This document shows positions 9,470-18,187 of a stretch of 64,000 nt of DNA, piece after piece (within the stretch, counting starts at the first letter, position 1; each line of letters begins with the position of its first letter). The stretch is from positions 496,001 to 560,000 of the forward strand of contig NZ_CP104381.1 of NCBI RefSeq assembly GCF_030582395.1, given 5' to 3'. This DNA comes from Ralstonia pickettii (lineage in GTDB: Bacteria; Pseudomonadota; Gammaproteobacteria; Burkholderiales; Burkholderiaceae). The notes beneath the pieces were generated by a model. The model saw only the letters and a list, made by a program, of their open reading frames with translations. It had not been told where the DNA came from and searched no databases. A program made the translations under genes and the position numbers.

Positions 9470-9952
9470 ATGCGACATCAATGTCGACCCAACGTTCGGC
9501 GCTACCAAGGCTTCACCCTCATCGAGCTGATGATTGTCGTTGCGATCATTGGCATCTTGGCCGCTGTGGCTGTCCCGCAGTATCAAGACTACGTGACGCG
9601 TTCAAAGTGGGCGGAAGTGTATATACAGATCCAACCCTTGAAGCTGGCAATTGCAGAGTGCGCTCAGAAAAATGGCGGCACGATTGCTGGAACATGCGAT
9701 ACCGCAGACCAGCTAAAGGCGGAAACAGGCTATGCAAAACTTCCAGCTCCCGCAAATGCTACGGTAACCCTGGGTGCCAAGGGCGTCATTAGCATGGTAG
9801 GAACGGCGGGTGTCGGTAGCTGCACGGTCACTGCTACTCCCGACAGTGCAACCAACGCAAATGTGCTTACATGGATTCTCGCTGGCGTAGGCCCTCAGCC
9901 GTGCAGCAAATCGAAGACCGGGGTGTCTCCAGCAGAAAACGCGGAAACTTAA
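9470..9952 (+). CDS. Second type IV pilin, candidate PglL substrate
   Basis: A 160-residue prepilin with a basic 14-residue leader ending YQG, then [22 protein letters not shown], with PilD cleavage before Phe and Glu5 conserved. One cysteine pair probably forms a disulfide in the mature domain, with Cys in VGSCTV and PQPCSK near the end. After the last cysteine there is a Ser/Thr/Ala-rich tail ([15 protein letters not shown]), a plausible O-glycosylation segment. I prefer ATG 9470, preceded by GGAG six bases away; a GTG at 9458 is in frame but carries that ribosome site. No sigma-54 promoter is visible here. The preceding 170 bases are AT-rich. Confidence 0.92.
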   Translation: MRHQCRPNVRRYQGFTLIELMIVVAIIGILAAVAVPQYQDYVTRSKWAEVYIQIQPLKLAIAECAQKNGGTIAGTCDTADQLKAETGYAKLPAPANATVTLGAKGVISMVGTAGVGSCTVTATPDSATNANVLTWILAGVGPQPCSKSKTGVSPAENAET

Positions 9953-9963
9953 TACGGTAAGAA

Positions 9964-9993
9964 AAGAGCGCTCGATCAGCGCTCTTCTTTTTT
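9964..9993. terminator. Bidirectional terminator between pilin and moaC
   Basis: AAGAGCGCT (9964-9972) pairs with AGCGCTCTT (9978-9986), with CTTTTTT after it on the plus strand and a short T-run on the minus strand. The two flanking genes converge here. Confidence 0.88.
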
Positions 9994-9997
9994 CATT

Positions 9998-10474
9998 TCA
10001 GGCGGCCACCCAATCCCCCGACTTCCCCCCATGCTTTTCCAATAGCCGCACATCCCCAATCACCATCCCCCGATCCACAGCCTTACACATGTCGTAGATG
10101 GTGAGCAGGCCAACCTGCACGGCGGTTATCGCTTCCATCTCCACGCCCGTCTGCCCACGCGTCTCCGCCCGAACCGTACAGCGGACGGTGTGTGATGCCT
10201 CATCCAAGGAAAACTCCACCGCCACCTTCGTCAACGCCAACGGATGACACAACGGAATCAAATCCGAAGTCCGCTTGGAGCCTTGAATCGCCGCAACGCG
10301 CGCAATCCCCAGCACATCGCCTTTCTTGGCGGTGCCATCGCGCACCAGCGCAAACGTCTCGGGCAGCATGCGGATCGTGCCGGTGGCTACGGCCACGCGG
10401 TGCGTGACGGCCTTGTCGCCGACGTCGACCATATGGGCTTGTCCGGCGGAATCGAAGTGGGTGAGTTGCGACAT
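9998..10474 (-). CDS. moaC: Cyclic pyranopterin monophosphate synthase MoaC
   Basis: The 158-residue protein converts the MoaA product 3',8-cyclo-GTP to cyclic pyranopterin monophosphate in molybdenum cofactor synthesis. The signature segments LIPLCHPL (near residue 77), [10 protein letters not shown] (near 112) and [10 protein letters not shown] (near 130, with the catalytic Lys and Asp) are all present. Length matches the family. It is a single gene divergent from the M48 protease gene; no other moa genes adjoin it. Confidence 0.97.
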   Translation of the reverse strand: MSQLTHFDSAGQAHMVDVGDKAVTHRVAVATGTIRMLPETFALVRDGTAKKGDVLGIARVAAIQGSKRTSDLIPLCHPLALTKVAVEFSLDEASHTVRCTVRAETRGQTGVEMEAITAVQVGLLTIYDMCKAVDRGMVIGDVRLLEKHGGKSGDWVAA

Positions 10475-10579
10475 GAGTGATAGCGCGTTTTGCGGGGCAT
10501 GGGACGAAGCGTTTTATGATAGCAAGCACCCGGCTTGTGGCGATGGTGCCGCGCTGATTCCGCTCCTCGTGCTTTCCGT

Positions 10580-12283
10580 ATGACGCTTTCCCTTTTTCGG
10601 CCGCGCGTCCGCAAGCTGACGGCTGCTGTGTTGTTGTCGACGTGGCTGGCGCCCCTGCCGTTGCCTGTGCTGGCGCAGGTGGCGGCGTCCGCGCCGACGG
10701 CTTCTGTCAACGCGGGGCTGGGTTCTGCCGCGGCAGCGGATCAGGTGCAGAGCAACCTGATCCGCAGCGTGCAGATCGGCCGGCAGTCGCCGTATTTGCC
10801 GAAGGAGCCGACCGTCATCGACGCGCCAACGTACGAGTTGCCCGATATGGGCGATCCGTCGACGGCGTCGCTGTCGCCCGAGATGGAGCGACGCCTGGGT
10901 GACCGCGTGATGCGCCAGATCCGCCGCGATCCGGATTTCGTGCCCGATCCGCTGATCACCGACTACCTCAATACCATCGGCTACAAGCTGATCGAAGCGG
11001 CGCGCCGTCAGCATGTGGCGGGCAGTACCTCCGCGTCGAGCTTTGAGTTGTTTGCGGTGCGGGACCCGGGCATCAACGCGTTTGCGTTGCCGGGCGGCTA
11101 CATCGGCGTGAACACCGGTACGTTGGTCGCGACCGAGAGCGAATCAGAGCTGGCCTCGGTGCTCGGCCACGAAATCGGTCACGTGCTGCAGCGGCATATT
11201 GCGCGCGGTATCGATAAATCGGGCGAGTCGATGTGGATTGCGCTGGCGTCGATCCTGCTGGCGGGTCTGGCGGCTACCAAGAGCGGGGACGCCGCGCAGG
11301 CCCTCGCGATGGGCGGGCAAGCGGCGGCGGTGTCGAACCAGCTCGCGTTCTCGCGTGGCGCGGAGCGCGAGGCCGACCGCGTCGGTTTCACGCTGCTCAC
11401 GGCCGCGGGCTACAACCCGGACGGCATGCCGGACTTCTTCCGTCGTCTGCAGCGCGTCACGAACATTGCCGATACGGGCGTGATTCCCGGCTATGCGCGC
11501 ACCCACCCGCTGACCGGCGAGCGCATCGCCGACATGGAAGACCGCGCGCGTGGCCTGCCGCATCCGCGCCAACCGCGCCGCCCGGAATTTGGTTTTGCGA
11601 AGGTGCGTGCGCGCGTGCTGCAGGAAACGTCGACGAGCGGCTATATCGACGTGCGCAACGCGATGCGCTCGCAATTGTCGTCGGCGCCGGATGCGCCGGT
11701 GGAGAAGCGCGCGGCCTTGTGGTACGGCGTGGCAGTTGCCAATCAGATGGCGGGGCGGCTGGATGACGCTGAACAAGCGCTGCAGGAAGCGCGACGCCTG
11801 TACGGCAACATTCCCGGCATCACGTCGGGCAGCGTCGAGCTGGACGTCACGGCCATCGAACTGGCACGCGCGCGTAACCGTGCGCCCGAGGCGCTGACGT
11901 TGGCACGCGCGGCGCTCGGTGCGTATCCGCTGTCGCGCGCGGTGGGCATCACTTATGCGCAAACGCTGCTATCTGCCGGCCGGACCGATGACGCGATTCC
12001 GTACCTGAAAGACAAGACCCGCGAAGACACTGCCCAGCCGATCTGGTGGGAGATGCTCGCCCGTGCCTACGCCGACAAGGGCAAGCGTGTTGAGCAGCAT
12101 CGCGCGCTGGCGGAGAAATACGCGCGGGATGGGGCGTGGGGATCGGCTGTGGAGCAGCTGAAGCTCGCCCGCGATGCGGGGGATGCAGATTTCTACACGC
12201 TATCCGAAGTCGACGCGCGCTTGCACCAGATGGAGCGGCAATACCGCGAAGAGAAGGCGGAAGACAAGGCGCTGCCAAAGTAG
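10580..12283 (+). CDS. Periplasmic M48 family zinc metalloprotease (BepA-like)
   Basis: A 567-residue exported protease from ATG 10580, with an N-terminal signal peptide ending LPVLAQ. The zinc motif LGHEIGHVLQRH starts near residue 195 and the third ligand lies in GAEREADRVGF. A TPR-type C-terminal half follows (residues about 370-560). This domain order matches BepA/YfgC, which helps assembly and quality control of outer membrane proteins. A TATGAT -10-like sequence at 10515 lies upstream. An in-frame start at 10535 would precede the signal peptide and is unlikely. Confidence 0.9.
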   Translation: MTLSLFRPRVRKLTAAVLLSTWLAPLPLPVLAQVAASAPTASVNAGLGSAAAADQVQSNLIRSVQIGRQSPYLPKEPTVIDAPTYELPDMGDPSTASLSPEMERRLGDRVMRQIRRDPDFVPDPLITDYLNTIGYKLIEAARRQHVAGSTSASSFELFAVRDPGINAFALPGGYIGVNTGTLVATESESELASVLGHEIGHVLQRHIARGIDKSGESMWIALASILLAGLAATKSGDAAQALAMGGQAAAVSNQLAFSRGAEREADRVGFTLLTAAGYNPDGMPDFFRRLQRVTNIADTGVIPGYARTHPLTGERIADMEDRARGLPHPRQPRRPEFGFAKVRARVLQETSTSGYIDVRNAMRSQLSSAPDAPVEKRAALWYGVAVANQMAGRLDDAEQALQEARRLYGNIPGITSGSVELDVTAIELARARNRAPEALTLARAALGAYPLSRAVGITYAQTLLSAGRTDDAIPYLKDKTREDTAQPIWWEMLARAYADKGKRVEQHRALAEKYARDGAWGSAVEQLKLARDAGDADFYTLSEVDARLHQMERQYREEKAEDKALPK

Positions 12284-12294
12284 GGCCGGTGGGC

Positions 12295-12885
12295 CTATCG
12301 CGGGTATTCCGCTGGCCGTGCAACGAAGCCATAGCGCTTTGCCACTTCCGCGCGCGCAATCGGCTCAATGTCGAATGTCCGGTCACCCAGCGTCAGCGTT
12401 CCCAGCGCGGCTCCGCACGCCTCTCCGTGCCAGTGGGCCAACGAAGAAAACGGCTCCAAGTCATGATCGTGCAGCAGGGCGACGGTTTCCTCTGCTTCGT
12501 ATCCGCCCACGTAACCCGAGAGCAGCACGCTGCCTTGTTCGTCGACAAAACAGCCGGTCGGTGAGAACGCAGCCCCTGTGGTCGTCGTGAACGCTGGCGG
12601 CGCGCCACCGGCTGACAGCCGCGCCACCCAGGGTGTGTAATCGAGTTCGACAAACACGCGCTGTGGCCCGTTCTGGAAGAACCAGCGTCCGGCATCGTCA
12701 TGCGCGTAGTTGCGCACGATGAAATCGAGGAGCGCTGTGTGGCGAATCGGCTCGCCGGACAGTTTGTTGGCCTGCGCATATTCGTTGCGCATGCGCCATT
12801 GGCCGCGCCGATCCAACGCCAGCCAGCCAAAGCAATTCGGCACGTTCGGCCACTTGGCCATGGCCTGGCGGACGATGTCATCCAT
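12295..12885 (-). CDS. Conserved protein of unknown function, coupled to the YheT-like hydrolase
   Basis: A 196-residue protein (MDDIVRQAMAKWPNVPNCFGW...) of a family I recognise from Burkholderiaceae but whose DUF number I cannot fix. It is soluble, with motifs RRGQWRMRNEYAQ, GRWFFQNGPQRVFVELDYTPW and LLSGYVGGYEAEE. The start at 12885 is set by GGAGG six bases upstream and overlaps the hydrolase stop by eight bases (ATGGATGA), so translation is coupled. The stop lies 11 bases from the convergent protease gene. No function can be inferred beyond linkage to the hydrolase. Confidence 0.8.
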   Translation of the reverse strand: MDDIVRQAMAKWPNVPNCFGWLALDRRGQWRMRNEYAQANKLSGEPIRHTALLDFIVRNYAHDDAGRWFFQNGPQRVFVELDYTPWVARLSAGGAPPAFTTTTGAAFSPTGCFVDEQGSVLLSGYVGGYEAEETVALLHDHDLEPFSSLAHWHGEACGAALGTLTLGDRTFDIEPIARAEVAKRYGFVARPAEYPR

Positions 12886-13954
12886 GCGCATCCTCCGCGT
12901 TGGCTTGGCGGCCCAGCACATCATCGAAAAAGCGCAGGACGCGTGCAGGCATCCAATCGACGCGGCCCGTCTTTCCATGGCGCAGCAGGAAGCCGACGTG
13001 GCCGCCGTGCAGCGGCTGGTCCAGCGTGATGTCGGGTGACACCTCGGCCACGCCGGGCAGATGCTGTCCGGGCAGGAACGGATCGTTGCGTGCGTTTAGT
13101 ACCAGCGCCGGCACCCGCACGTCACGCAGCACGGGCTTCGACGAGGCGCGCGTCCAGTAGTCCAGCACGTCGCGAAAACCGTGCAGCGGCGCGGTGACGA
13201 GGTTGTCGAACTGCCCCAACGTGCGCGTGGCCATCATGGCGGCACGGTCGTACAGGCCAGGATGTTGATCGAGCTTTGCATTGGCCTTGGCTTTGAGCGT
13301 GCGCAGGAACATGCGCGTGTAGACCATGTTGAAGCCCTTGGACAACGCTGCGCCGCCGGCCCGCATGTCCAGCGGTGCGGAGACCGTCGCAGCCGCCGTC
13401 ACGTAGCGGGCATCGGCGCCGTGTTCGCCCAGGTAGCGCAGCAGCGCGTTGCCGCCCAGCGAGATGCCGACGACAAGGAGCTTGCGGCCCTGCGGATGGC
13501 AAACCGTCCGATACAGGCGTTCGAGGATCCACGCGATCTCGGCGCCATCGCCGCAGTGGTACATGCGCGGCGCGAGGTTCATCTCGCCCGAGCACCCGCG
13601 AAAGTGCGGAATGACGCCCAGCCAGCGGCGGCCGCGCAACGCGTCCATCAGCAGCCGCGCGTAATGGCTGCGTGAATCGCCCTCCAGACCGTGGAACATG
13701 ACGACGAGCGGCGCGTGCGCGTCGGTCTCGTGCGTGGTCCAGTCGAGGTCGATGAAGTCGTGGTCGGGCGTGTCCCAGCGTTCGCGCCGATACGCAATGC
13801 GCGGAAAGCGCCACAGGCGCGCGGGCACGATCGTCTGCGCATTGCCGCCGATCAGCCACCACGGCGAACGGAACGCGTGCGGCTCGAACGGCCCTGCAAG
13901 CAGGGCGCTCAGATTCAATTCAAGGGGAGTGGCGTGGCGAGACGGATGGGTCAT
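12878..13954 (-). CDS. YheT family alpha/beta hydrolase
   Basis: The 358-residue product is a COG0429-type hydrolase. Catalytic elements are visible: nucleophile elbow GISLGGNAL (Ser near residue 157), Asp in NARNDPFLPG, and His in HGGHVGFL. The N-terminal LWRFPRIAYRRERWDTPDHDFIDLDW segment is typical of YheT/EMB8 proteins, which are probable carboxylesterases with unknown substrate. Start ATG 13954 (MTHPSRHATP). It overlaps the next gene at its 3' end, making a two-gene operon with it. Confidence 0.88.
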   Translation of the reverse strand: MTHPSRHATPLELNLSALLAGPFEPHAFRSPWWLIGGNAQTIVPARLWRFPRIAYRRERWDTPDHDFIDLDWTTHETDAHAPLVVMFHGLEGDSRSHYARLLMDALRGRRWLGVIPHFRGCSGEMNLAPRMYHCGDGAEIAWILERLYRTVCHPQGRKLLVVGISLGGNALLRYLGEHGADARYVTAAATVSAPLDMRAGGAALSKGFNMVYTRMFLRTLKAKANAKLDQHPGLYDRAAMMATRTLGQFDNLVTAPLHGFRDVLDYWTRASSKPVLRDVRVPALVLNARNDPFLPGQHLPGVAEVSPDITLDQPLHGGHVGFLLRHGKTGRVDWMPARVLRFFDDVLGRQANAEDAHG

Positions 13955-13988
13955 CGAAAGAGACGGCGGCCACGCCCAGCGCGGCAGC

Positions 13989-14429
13989 TTAGTGCAGAGA
14001 GTGCGTGACGCTGGCGATGGAGGCGGCCACGCGTTCCTCGGCGGCCTGGCTGGAATGCACATGGGCGATGCGCCAGCCTTCGTGGTTCTGCATCAGCACG
14101 TAGGTCGTGTGGACGTACAGATCGGCCTCGGTGGCGGTGGCCGAAAAGCGCAGCGCTTCCGTGGCTTCGAAAATCGAGACCCCCAGCGACGAATGCACCT
14201 GCTGCGAGAGGCATTCGATCCAGACCGGATTCTTCTCGACCAGCGCATCGAGGCAGCCGCGCAGCTGCTCGTGGCCGTGCAGGCGCTGGCCGTCGGGCAG
14301 GATGAAGCTCACCGAATCCTCGTCGAGCCACAGCTTGAGCGCGCCATCGGCATCGCGGCGCTTGAGCGCATCGCGATAGGCTTCGAGGATGTCCTCGGCG
14401 GCTTCGAACAGGCGGGCAAATCGTGGCAT
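13989..14429 (-). CDS. NTF2-like (SnoaL-type) protein
   Basis: A 146-residue protein with the cone-shaped NTF2/SnoaL-like fold pattern: an N-terminal helix pair (AAEDILEAYRDALKRRDADGALKLW), DEDSVSFILPDGQRLHGHEQL, then strands ending GWRIAHVHSS. Members of this fold bind small ligands or act as calcium/calmodulin-kinase-association-like domains. The specific role is unknown. Start ATG 14429 (MPRFARLFEA). It lies between waaF and the hydrolase gene on the same strand. Confidence 0.82.
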   Translation of the reverse strand: MPRFARLFEAAEDILEAYRDALKRRDADGALKLWLDEDSVSFILPDGQRLHGHEQLRGCLDALVEKNPVWIECLSQQVHSSLGVSIFEATEALRFSATATEADLYVHTTYVLMQNHEGWRIAHVHSSQAAEERVAASIASVTHSLH

Positions 14430-14454
14430 GGCGGTGGATGTTAAGGAGAGCGTA

Positions 14455-15480
14455 TTACTGCGGCTGCAGCAGTCGGCGCAATTCATGAAACACCATCTCG
14501 GGGCCGATGTCGCGCAGGCAGCGCAAGTGGCCCAGCGGGCATTCGCGCGCAAAGCACGGGCTGCACTCCAGATGGAGCCACATGATACTCGCAGCGGGCG
14601 ACAGCGGCGGCGTGTGGCGGGGGTCGCTGGAACCGAATACGGCCACCTGCGGGCGTCCCAGGGCAGCCGTCACGTGCATCAGGCCGGAGTCGTTGCAGAT
14701 GGCGGCCTCGGCGCGGGCGAGCAGTTCGATCGCCTCATCCAGCGAGGTCTCGCCGCACAGGTTGCGCACGAACGGTGCGCGCTCGACGATGGCGTTGGCC
14801 ATCTCGCGGTCCTTGCCCGAACCCAGCGCAACGATCTGCGCGTACGGGAACGAGCGGCGCAGCATCTGCGCCAGCTCTGCGAAATGCTCGGCCGGCCAGC
14901 GCTTGGCCGGGCCGTATTCCGCCCCGGGGCAGAAGGCAATCAGCCGCGCGTTGCCCGGAATGCCGAACTTGGCCGAGGTAGCGGCCACGCGCTGCACATC
15001 AACGTCGAGCTTCGGATCGGGCAGGGTGTCGGGCAGCTTGGCGTGGGGTTTGAACGCCAGCGCCACGTAGTGCTGCACCATCGGCGGACGCGCGTTCTTG
15101 GGCGGATTCGGGTAGCGCACGTTCAGCACGCCCAGGCGCGACTCGCCCTTGTAGCCGATGCGCAGCGGAATGCCTGCCAGCCACGGGATCAGCGCGCTCT
15201 TGAACGAGTTCGGCAGCACGTACGCTGCATCGAAGGTTTCGCCCTTGAGCTGCTGCGCAAACATCGTGCGGCTGCCGAGCTGCAGCTTGCCGTGGGCGAG
15301 ATCAGTCGGCAGCACGCGTGCGATTTCCGGCATGCGCGCGAGCACGGGCGCCACCCATTTCGGGGCGATCGCGTGAATCTGCGCGCGCGGGTGCCGCGCC
15401 TTGAGCTGCGCGAACAGCGGTTGCGCCATCAGCGCATCACCGATCCAGTTGGGGGCGACGACGAGGATCTTGCGCATCAT
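14455..15480 (-). CDS. waaF: ADP-heptose--LPS heptosyltransferase II
   Basis: A 341-residue GT9 family enzyme that adds the second heptose to the LPS inner core at the cytoplasmic face of the inner membrane. It opens KILVVAPNWIGDALMAQPLF and has PGAEYGPAKRWPAEHFAEL (near residue 190) and the nucleotide-binding ICNDSGLMHVTAALGRP segment (near 262), all typical of WaaF. The start may be the second Met at 15477. The upstream gene, a CHCC zinc-finger protein, is on the same strand 49 bases away. Confidence 0.93.
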   Translation of the reverse strand: MMRKILVVAPNWIGDALMAQPLFAQLKARHPRAQIHAIAPKWVAPVLARMPEIARVLPTDLAHGKLQLGSRTMFAQQLKGETFDAAYVLPNSFKSALIPWLAGIPLRIGYKGESRLGVLNVRYPNPPKNARPPMVQHYVALAFKPHAKLPDTLPDPKLDVDVQRVAATSAKFGIPGNARLIAFCPGAEYGPAKRWPAEHFAELAQMLRRSFPYAQIVALGSGKDREMANAIVERAPFVRNLCGETSLDEAIELLARAEAAICNDSGLMHVTAALGRPQVAVFGSSDPRHTPPLSPAASIMWLHLECSPCFARECPLGHLRCLRDIGPEMVFHELRRLLQPQ

Positions 15481-15529
15481 CGAATCGCCAGGCGCGTGCG
15501 GCGACCGGGGTACTGCAGGTGAATCGGGC

Positions 15530-15727
15530 TCAATGGTGGCCCTTCAGTTCAACGCCGGGAGCCAGCTTGTAGACGGTGCCGCAGTACGGGCACTTGGCTT
15601 CGCCGGTGTCGGCGATGTCGAGGAACACGCGCGGGTGATAGTTCCAGGCCGGCGTTTTGGCGGTCGGGCAATGCAGCGGCAGGTCGTCTGCGCCGATTTC
15701 GATCGAGGTTGCGGTTTGCGTGGTCAT
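15530..15727 (-). CDS. Small zinc-finger (CHCC) domain protein
   Basis: A 65-residue protein with one CHCC zinc site: HCPTAKTPAWNYHPRVFL, then AKCPYCGTVYKL, so ligands Cys-His-Cys-Cys. It matches the zf-CHCC family related to the NDUFS6 subunit of complex I. In betaproteobacteria it is often found beside waaF and an aminotransferase gene. Start ATG 15727, stop 49 bases before waaF, so probably co-transcribed. Confidence 0.88.
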   Translation of the reverse strand: MTTQTATSIEIGADDLPLHCPTAKTPAWNYHPRVFLDIADTGEAKCPYCGTVYKLAPGVELKGHH

Positions 15728-15907
15728 GGTCAGTGAGGAGTGCCGGCGCGGTCTGAACGGGTCAGCCGCGCCCTGATATGGGCTGCAGGTTCAAAAACCG
15801 ACAAAGGCGAAATTGTAAGGGGTGGGCGCAGGCGCGCCAACGCCGATTGTTGCAGTGCGTGGCGCCCGGCATGAATCACGCAATCGCTGGGGCCGGGGCG
15901 CATGGCC

Positions 15908-15939
15908 GTTAAGCGAACGCTTAACATCAAAAGTATAAT
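15908..15939 (+). promoter_or_regulatory. azlC promoter with overlapping palindromic operator
   Basis: GTTAAGCG-AA-CGCTTAAC (15908-15925) is a perfect 8-bp inverted repeat, and a consensus -10 box TATAAT follows at 15934-15939. The -35 region (around 15911-15916) falls inside the palindrome, so a dimeric repressor bound there would block transcription. It lies in the 327-base gap between the zinc-finger gene and azlC; apart from this and a short leader ORF (15963-16064) I see nothing else in that gap. Confidence 0.65.
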
Positions 15940-16054
15940 CGTCTGTTTCCTACGAGCCACCCATGTCGCCCCCGACGTTCCTGCGCGCCCGCGTTGCCGG
16001 CTGCCCTTGCCCGGCTCATCAAAAAGAAGTCTATTCGCCACTTTTGGGGGCGCC

Positions 16055-16849
16055 ATGGCGCTAGTCCGCTGGGCGGCGGCATTGCAGCGTCGCTGGGAGG
16101 CGATCGATCCGGCCGAACGTGCGGGTTTCTTTGCCGGCGTGCGTGCCTACATGCCGTCGATGCCGCCGGTGCTGGCCTGGGGCTTGGTGACCGGCGTGGC
16201 GATGAGCAAATCGGTGCTGACCATCCCGCAGGCAATCGGCATGACGATCTTTGTGTATGCGGGATCGTCGCAGCTGGCGGTGCTGCCGCTGCTGGCAGCG
16301 GGCTTGCCGATCTGGACGGTGCTGTTGACGGCGTTCATCGTGAATGTGCGCTTCATCATCTTCAGCGCCGGGCTGATGCAGCATTTCGGGCACCTGCCGT
16401 TCATGCGCCGCGTGGTCCTGGGCGTGTTCAACGGTGATCTGCCGTTCGTGTTGTTTACCCAGCAGTACCCTTCGGCGGCCCCGCAGGCGGGCAAGGAAGG
16501 CTACTACTGGGGCATGGTCCTGCTGAGCTTCGTTGGCTGGCAGGTGTCGTCCATCCTAGGCATCGTTGCGGCGAGCCTGTTTCCCGATGCGTGGGGCTTG
16601 GCGCTGGCCGGGACGCTTGCGCTGATTCCCGTCATGGTGTCGACCATTCGTAGCCGGGCCACGCTCATGGCGGTGGCTGTGGCGGCGGTGCTGGCGCTGG
16701 TTGCCTTCAAGCTGCCGTATCGATTGAGCCTCGTGCTTGCCGTCACTGGCGCGATGGCCGCCGGTCTGGCCGCAGACGAAGCTGCGGCGCGTTTGCAGTG
16801 GCAGCGCCGCCGCGCCTCCCAGCCTGCAACTGACGAGGACGATGCATGA
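16055..16849 (+). CDS. azlC: AzlC family branched-chain amino acid exporter subunit
   Basis: The 264-residue membrane protein has the AzlC pattern: GFFAGVRAYMPSMPPVLAWGLVTGVAM near residue 23, FVYAGSSQLAVLPLL, and FIVNVRFIIFSAGL near 105. With AzlD it forms a two-component exporter of branched-chain amino acids or analogues. I chose ATG 16055 (MALVRWAAAL), with GGGGG six bases upstream, because the TATAAT promoter at 15934 lies inside the longer frame from 15902. azlD starts four bases before this stop (ATGA overlap). Confidence 0.92.
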   Translation: MALVRWAAALQRRWEAIDPAERAGFFAGVRAYMPSMPPVLAWGLVTGVAMSKSVLTIPQAIGMTIFVYAGSSQLAVLPLLAAGLPIWTVLLTAFIVNVRFIIFSAGLMQHFGHLPFMRRVVLGVFNGDLPFVLFTQQYPSAAPQAGKEGYYWGMVLLSFVGWQVSSILGIVAASLFPDAWGLALAGTLALIPVMVSTIRSRATLMAVAVAAVLALVAFKLPYRLSLVLAVTGAMAAGLAADEAAARLQWQRRRASQPATDEDDA

Positions 16850-17169
16850 GCGCGCTCGAAATCTGGCTGGTCATTGCCGGCATGACGGTGGTGACGATCG
16901 TCACGCGCTCGTTGTTCCTGATCGTGGGCGATCGCATGACGCTGCCCACCCGCGTACAGCACGCGTTGCGCTTCGCGCCGGCTGCCGCACTCGTCGCCAT
17001 CGTCTTGCCCGATCTGCTCTGGAACCAGGGCCACTTCGATGCAAGCTGGACCAACCCGCGCCTGATGGCCGGCATTGCTGCCACCGCGTTTTACGTTGCC
17101 ACGCGGCGCATGCTCGGCATGATCTTCGTCGGCATGGGCGTTTTTACCGTGCTGCGTCTCTGGGGATGA
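16846..17169 (+). CDS. azlD: AzlD family branched-chain amino acid exporter subunit
   Basis: A 107-residue protein with three to four hydrophobic segments and the AzlD motif VVTIVTRSLFL near residue 15 and ALRFAPAAALVAIVLPDLL in the middle. It is the small partner of AzlC. The start codon overlaps the azlC stop (ATGA), so the two are translationally coupled. Confidence 0.92.
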   Translation: MSALEIWLVIAGMTVVTIVTRSLFLIVGDRMTLPTRVQHALRFAPAAALVAIVLPDLLWNQGHFDASWTNPRLMAGIAATAFYVATRRMLGMIFVGMGVFTVLRLWG

Positions 17170-17171
17170 AC

Positions 17172-18068
17172 ATGTCGGGTTCCAACCGCAACGGCGTGAT
17201 CTTCGCGTTTCTGGCCTACACCATGTGGGGCCTCTTTCCGCTGTACTTCAAGCTGCTCAAGGCGGTGTCGCCGATCGAGATTCTCTCGCACCGGGTGATC
17301 TGGTCATTGGCGGTCATGGTGGTGATTCTGCTCGTAAAGCGGCACTGGGCGTGGCTATGGGCGCTGCGCACGCAGCCGCGTGTCGTGGGGCGCTACGCGG
17401 CCAGCACCAGCCTGTTGGCCGCCAACTGGCTGACCTATATCTGGGCCGTCAACCACGATCATGTGCTCGAAGCCAGCCTCGGATATTTCATCAACCCGCT
17501 CGTGGTGGTGATGCTGGCTGCGCTGGTGCTCGGCGAGCGGCTGCGGCCGGTGCAGTGGGTTTCAGTGGCGCTGGCCGCCGCGGGCGTGGCATGGCTGACG
17601 TGGCAGGCTGGCACGCTGCCGTGGATCGCCTTGGCGCTGGCGTTTTCGTTTGGGTTCTACGGTTTGTTGCGCAAGACTTCGCCGCTGGGCGCGCTGGAAG
17701 GGCTGACGCTGGAGACCTTGCTGCTGTTTCCGCTGGCGCTGGCCTACCTCGGCTGGCTGGCTTCGCAGCATCAGAACGCCTTCCTGGCCGCATCGCCGGG
17801 CATGCAGATGCTGCTGGCGCTGGCTGGCCCATTGACGGCGCTGCCGCTGTTGCTGTTCGGCGCTGGCGCGAGACGCATTCCGCTGTCGCTGCTGGGTTTG
17901 CTGCAATACGTGAGCCCGACGCTGCAGTTGCTGCTGGGGGTGTGGCTCTACAACGAGCCGTTTGCGGGGCCGAAGGTGGCGGGCTATGTGCTGATCTGGG
18001 CAGGTCTGGCCGTGTATTCGGCTGAAAGCTGGGTGCAGCTGCGCCGTCGCACGCCGCTGCCGGTATAG
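17172..18068 (+). CDS. rarD: RarD family EamA-type permease
   Basis: A 298-residue drug/metabolite transporter superfamily protein with about ten membrane segments. The opening [20 protein letters not shown] and the internal HRVIWS and [26 protein letters not shown] motifs are typical of RarD. I prefer ATG 17172, preceded by GGGGATGAAC; an ATG at 17166 overlaps the azlD stop as ATGA. It probably belongs to the azlCD transcript and exports an unknown metabolite. Confidence 0.9.
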   Translation: MSGSNRNGVIFAFLAYTMWGLFPLYFKLLKAVSPIEILSHRVIWSLAVMVVILLVKRHWAWLWALRTQPRVVGRYAASTSLLAANWLTYIWAVNHDHVLEASLGYFINPLVVVMLAALVLGERLRPVQWVSVALAAAGVAWLTWQAGTLPWIALALAFSFGFYGLLRKTSPLGALEGLTLETLLLFPLALAYLGWLASQHQNAFLAASPGMQMLLALAGPLTALPLLLFGAGARRIPLSLLGLLQYVSPTLQLLLGVWLYNEPFAGPKVAGYVLIWAGLAVYSAESWVQLRRRTPLPV

Positions 18069-18187
18069 CCCCCGCCGATCGGCCTCGGCAAGACGGCCGA
18101 GGCCGGAGGATTCCGCCGAGAAACGCACGTTTTGACCAGGCGCATCGGGTAAAATCGCCGCTTTCCGCGATTTCTTCCGAAGCTGCC

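Noticed and set aside
15902..16054. Longer azlC start at 15902
   Set aside because: The TATAAT promoter and palindrome lie within that extension, so ATG 16055 is preferred.
18132..18155. TTGACC and TAAAAT before pgk as a promoter
   Set aside because: The spacing is only 12 bases, too short for a sigma-70 promoter.
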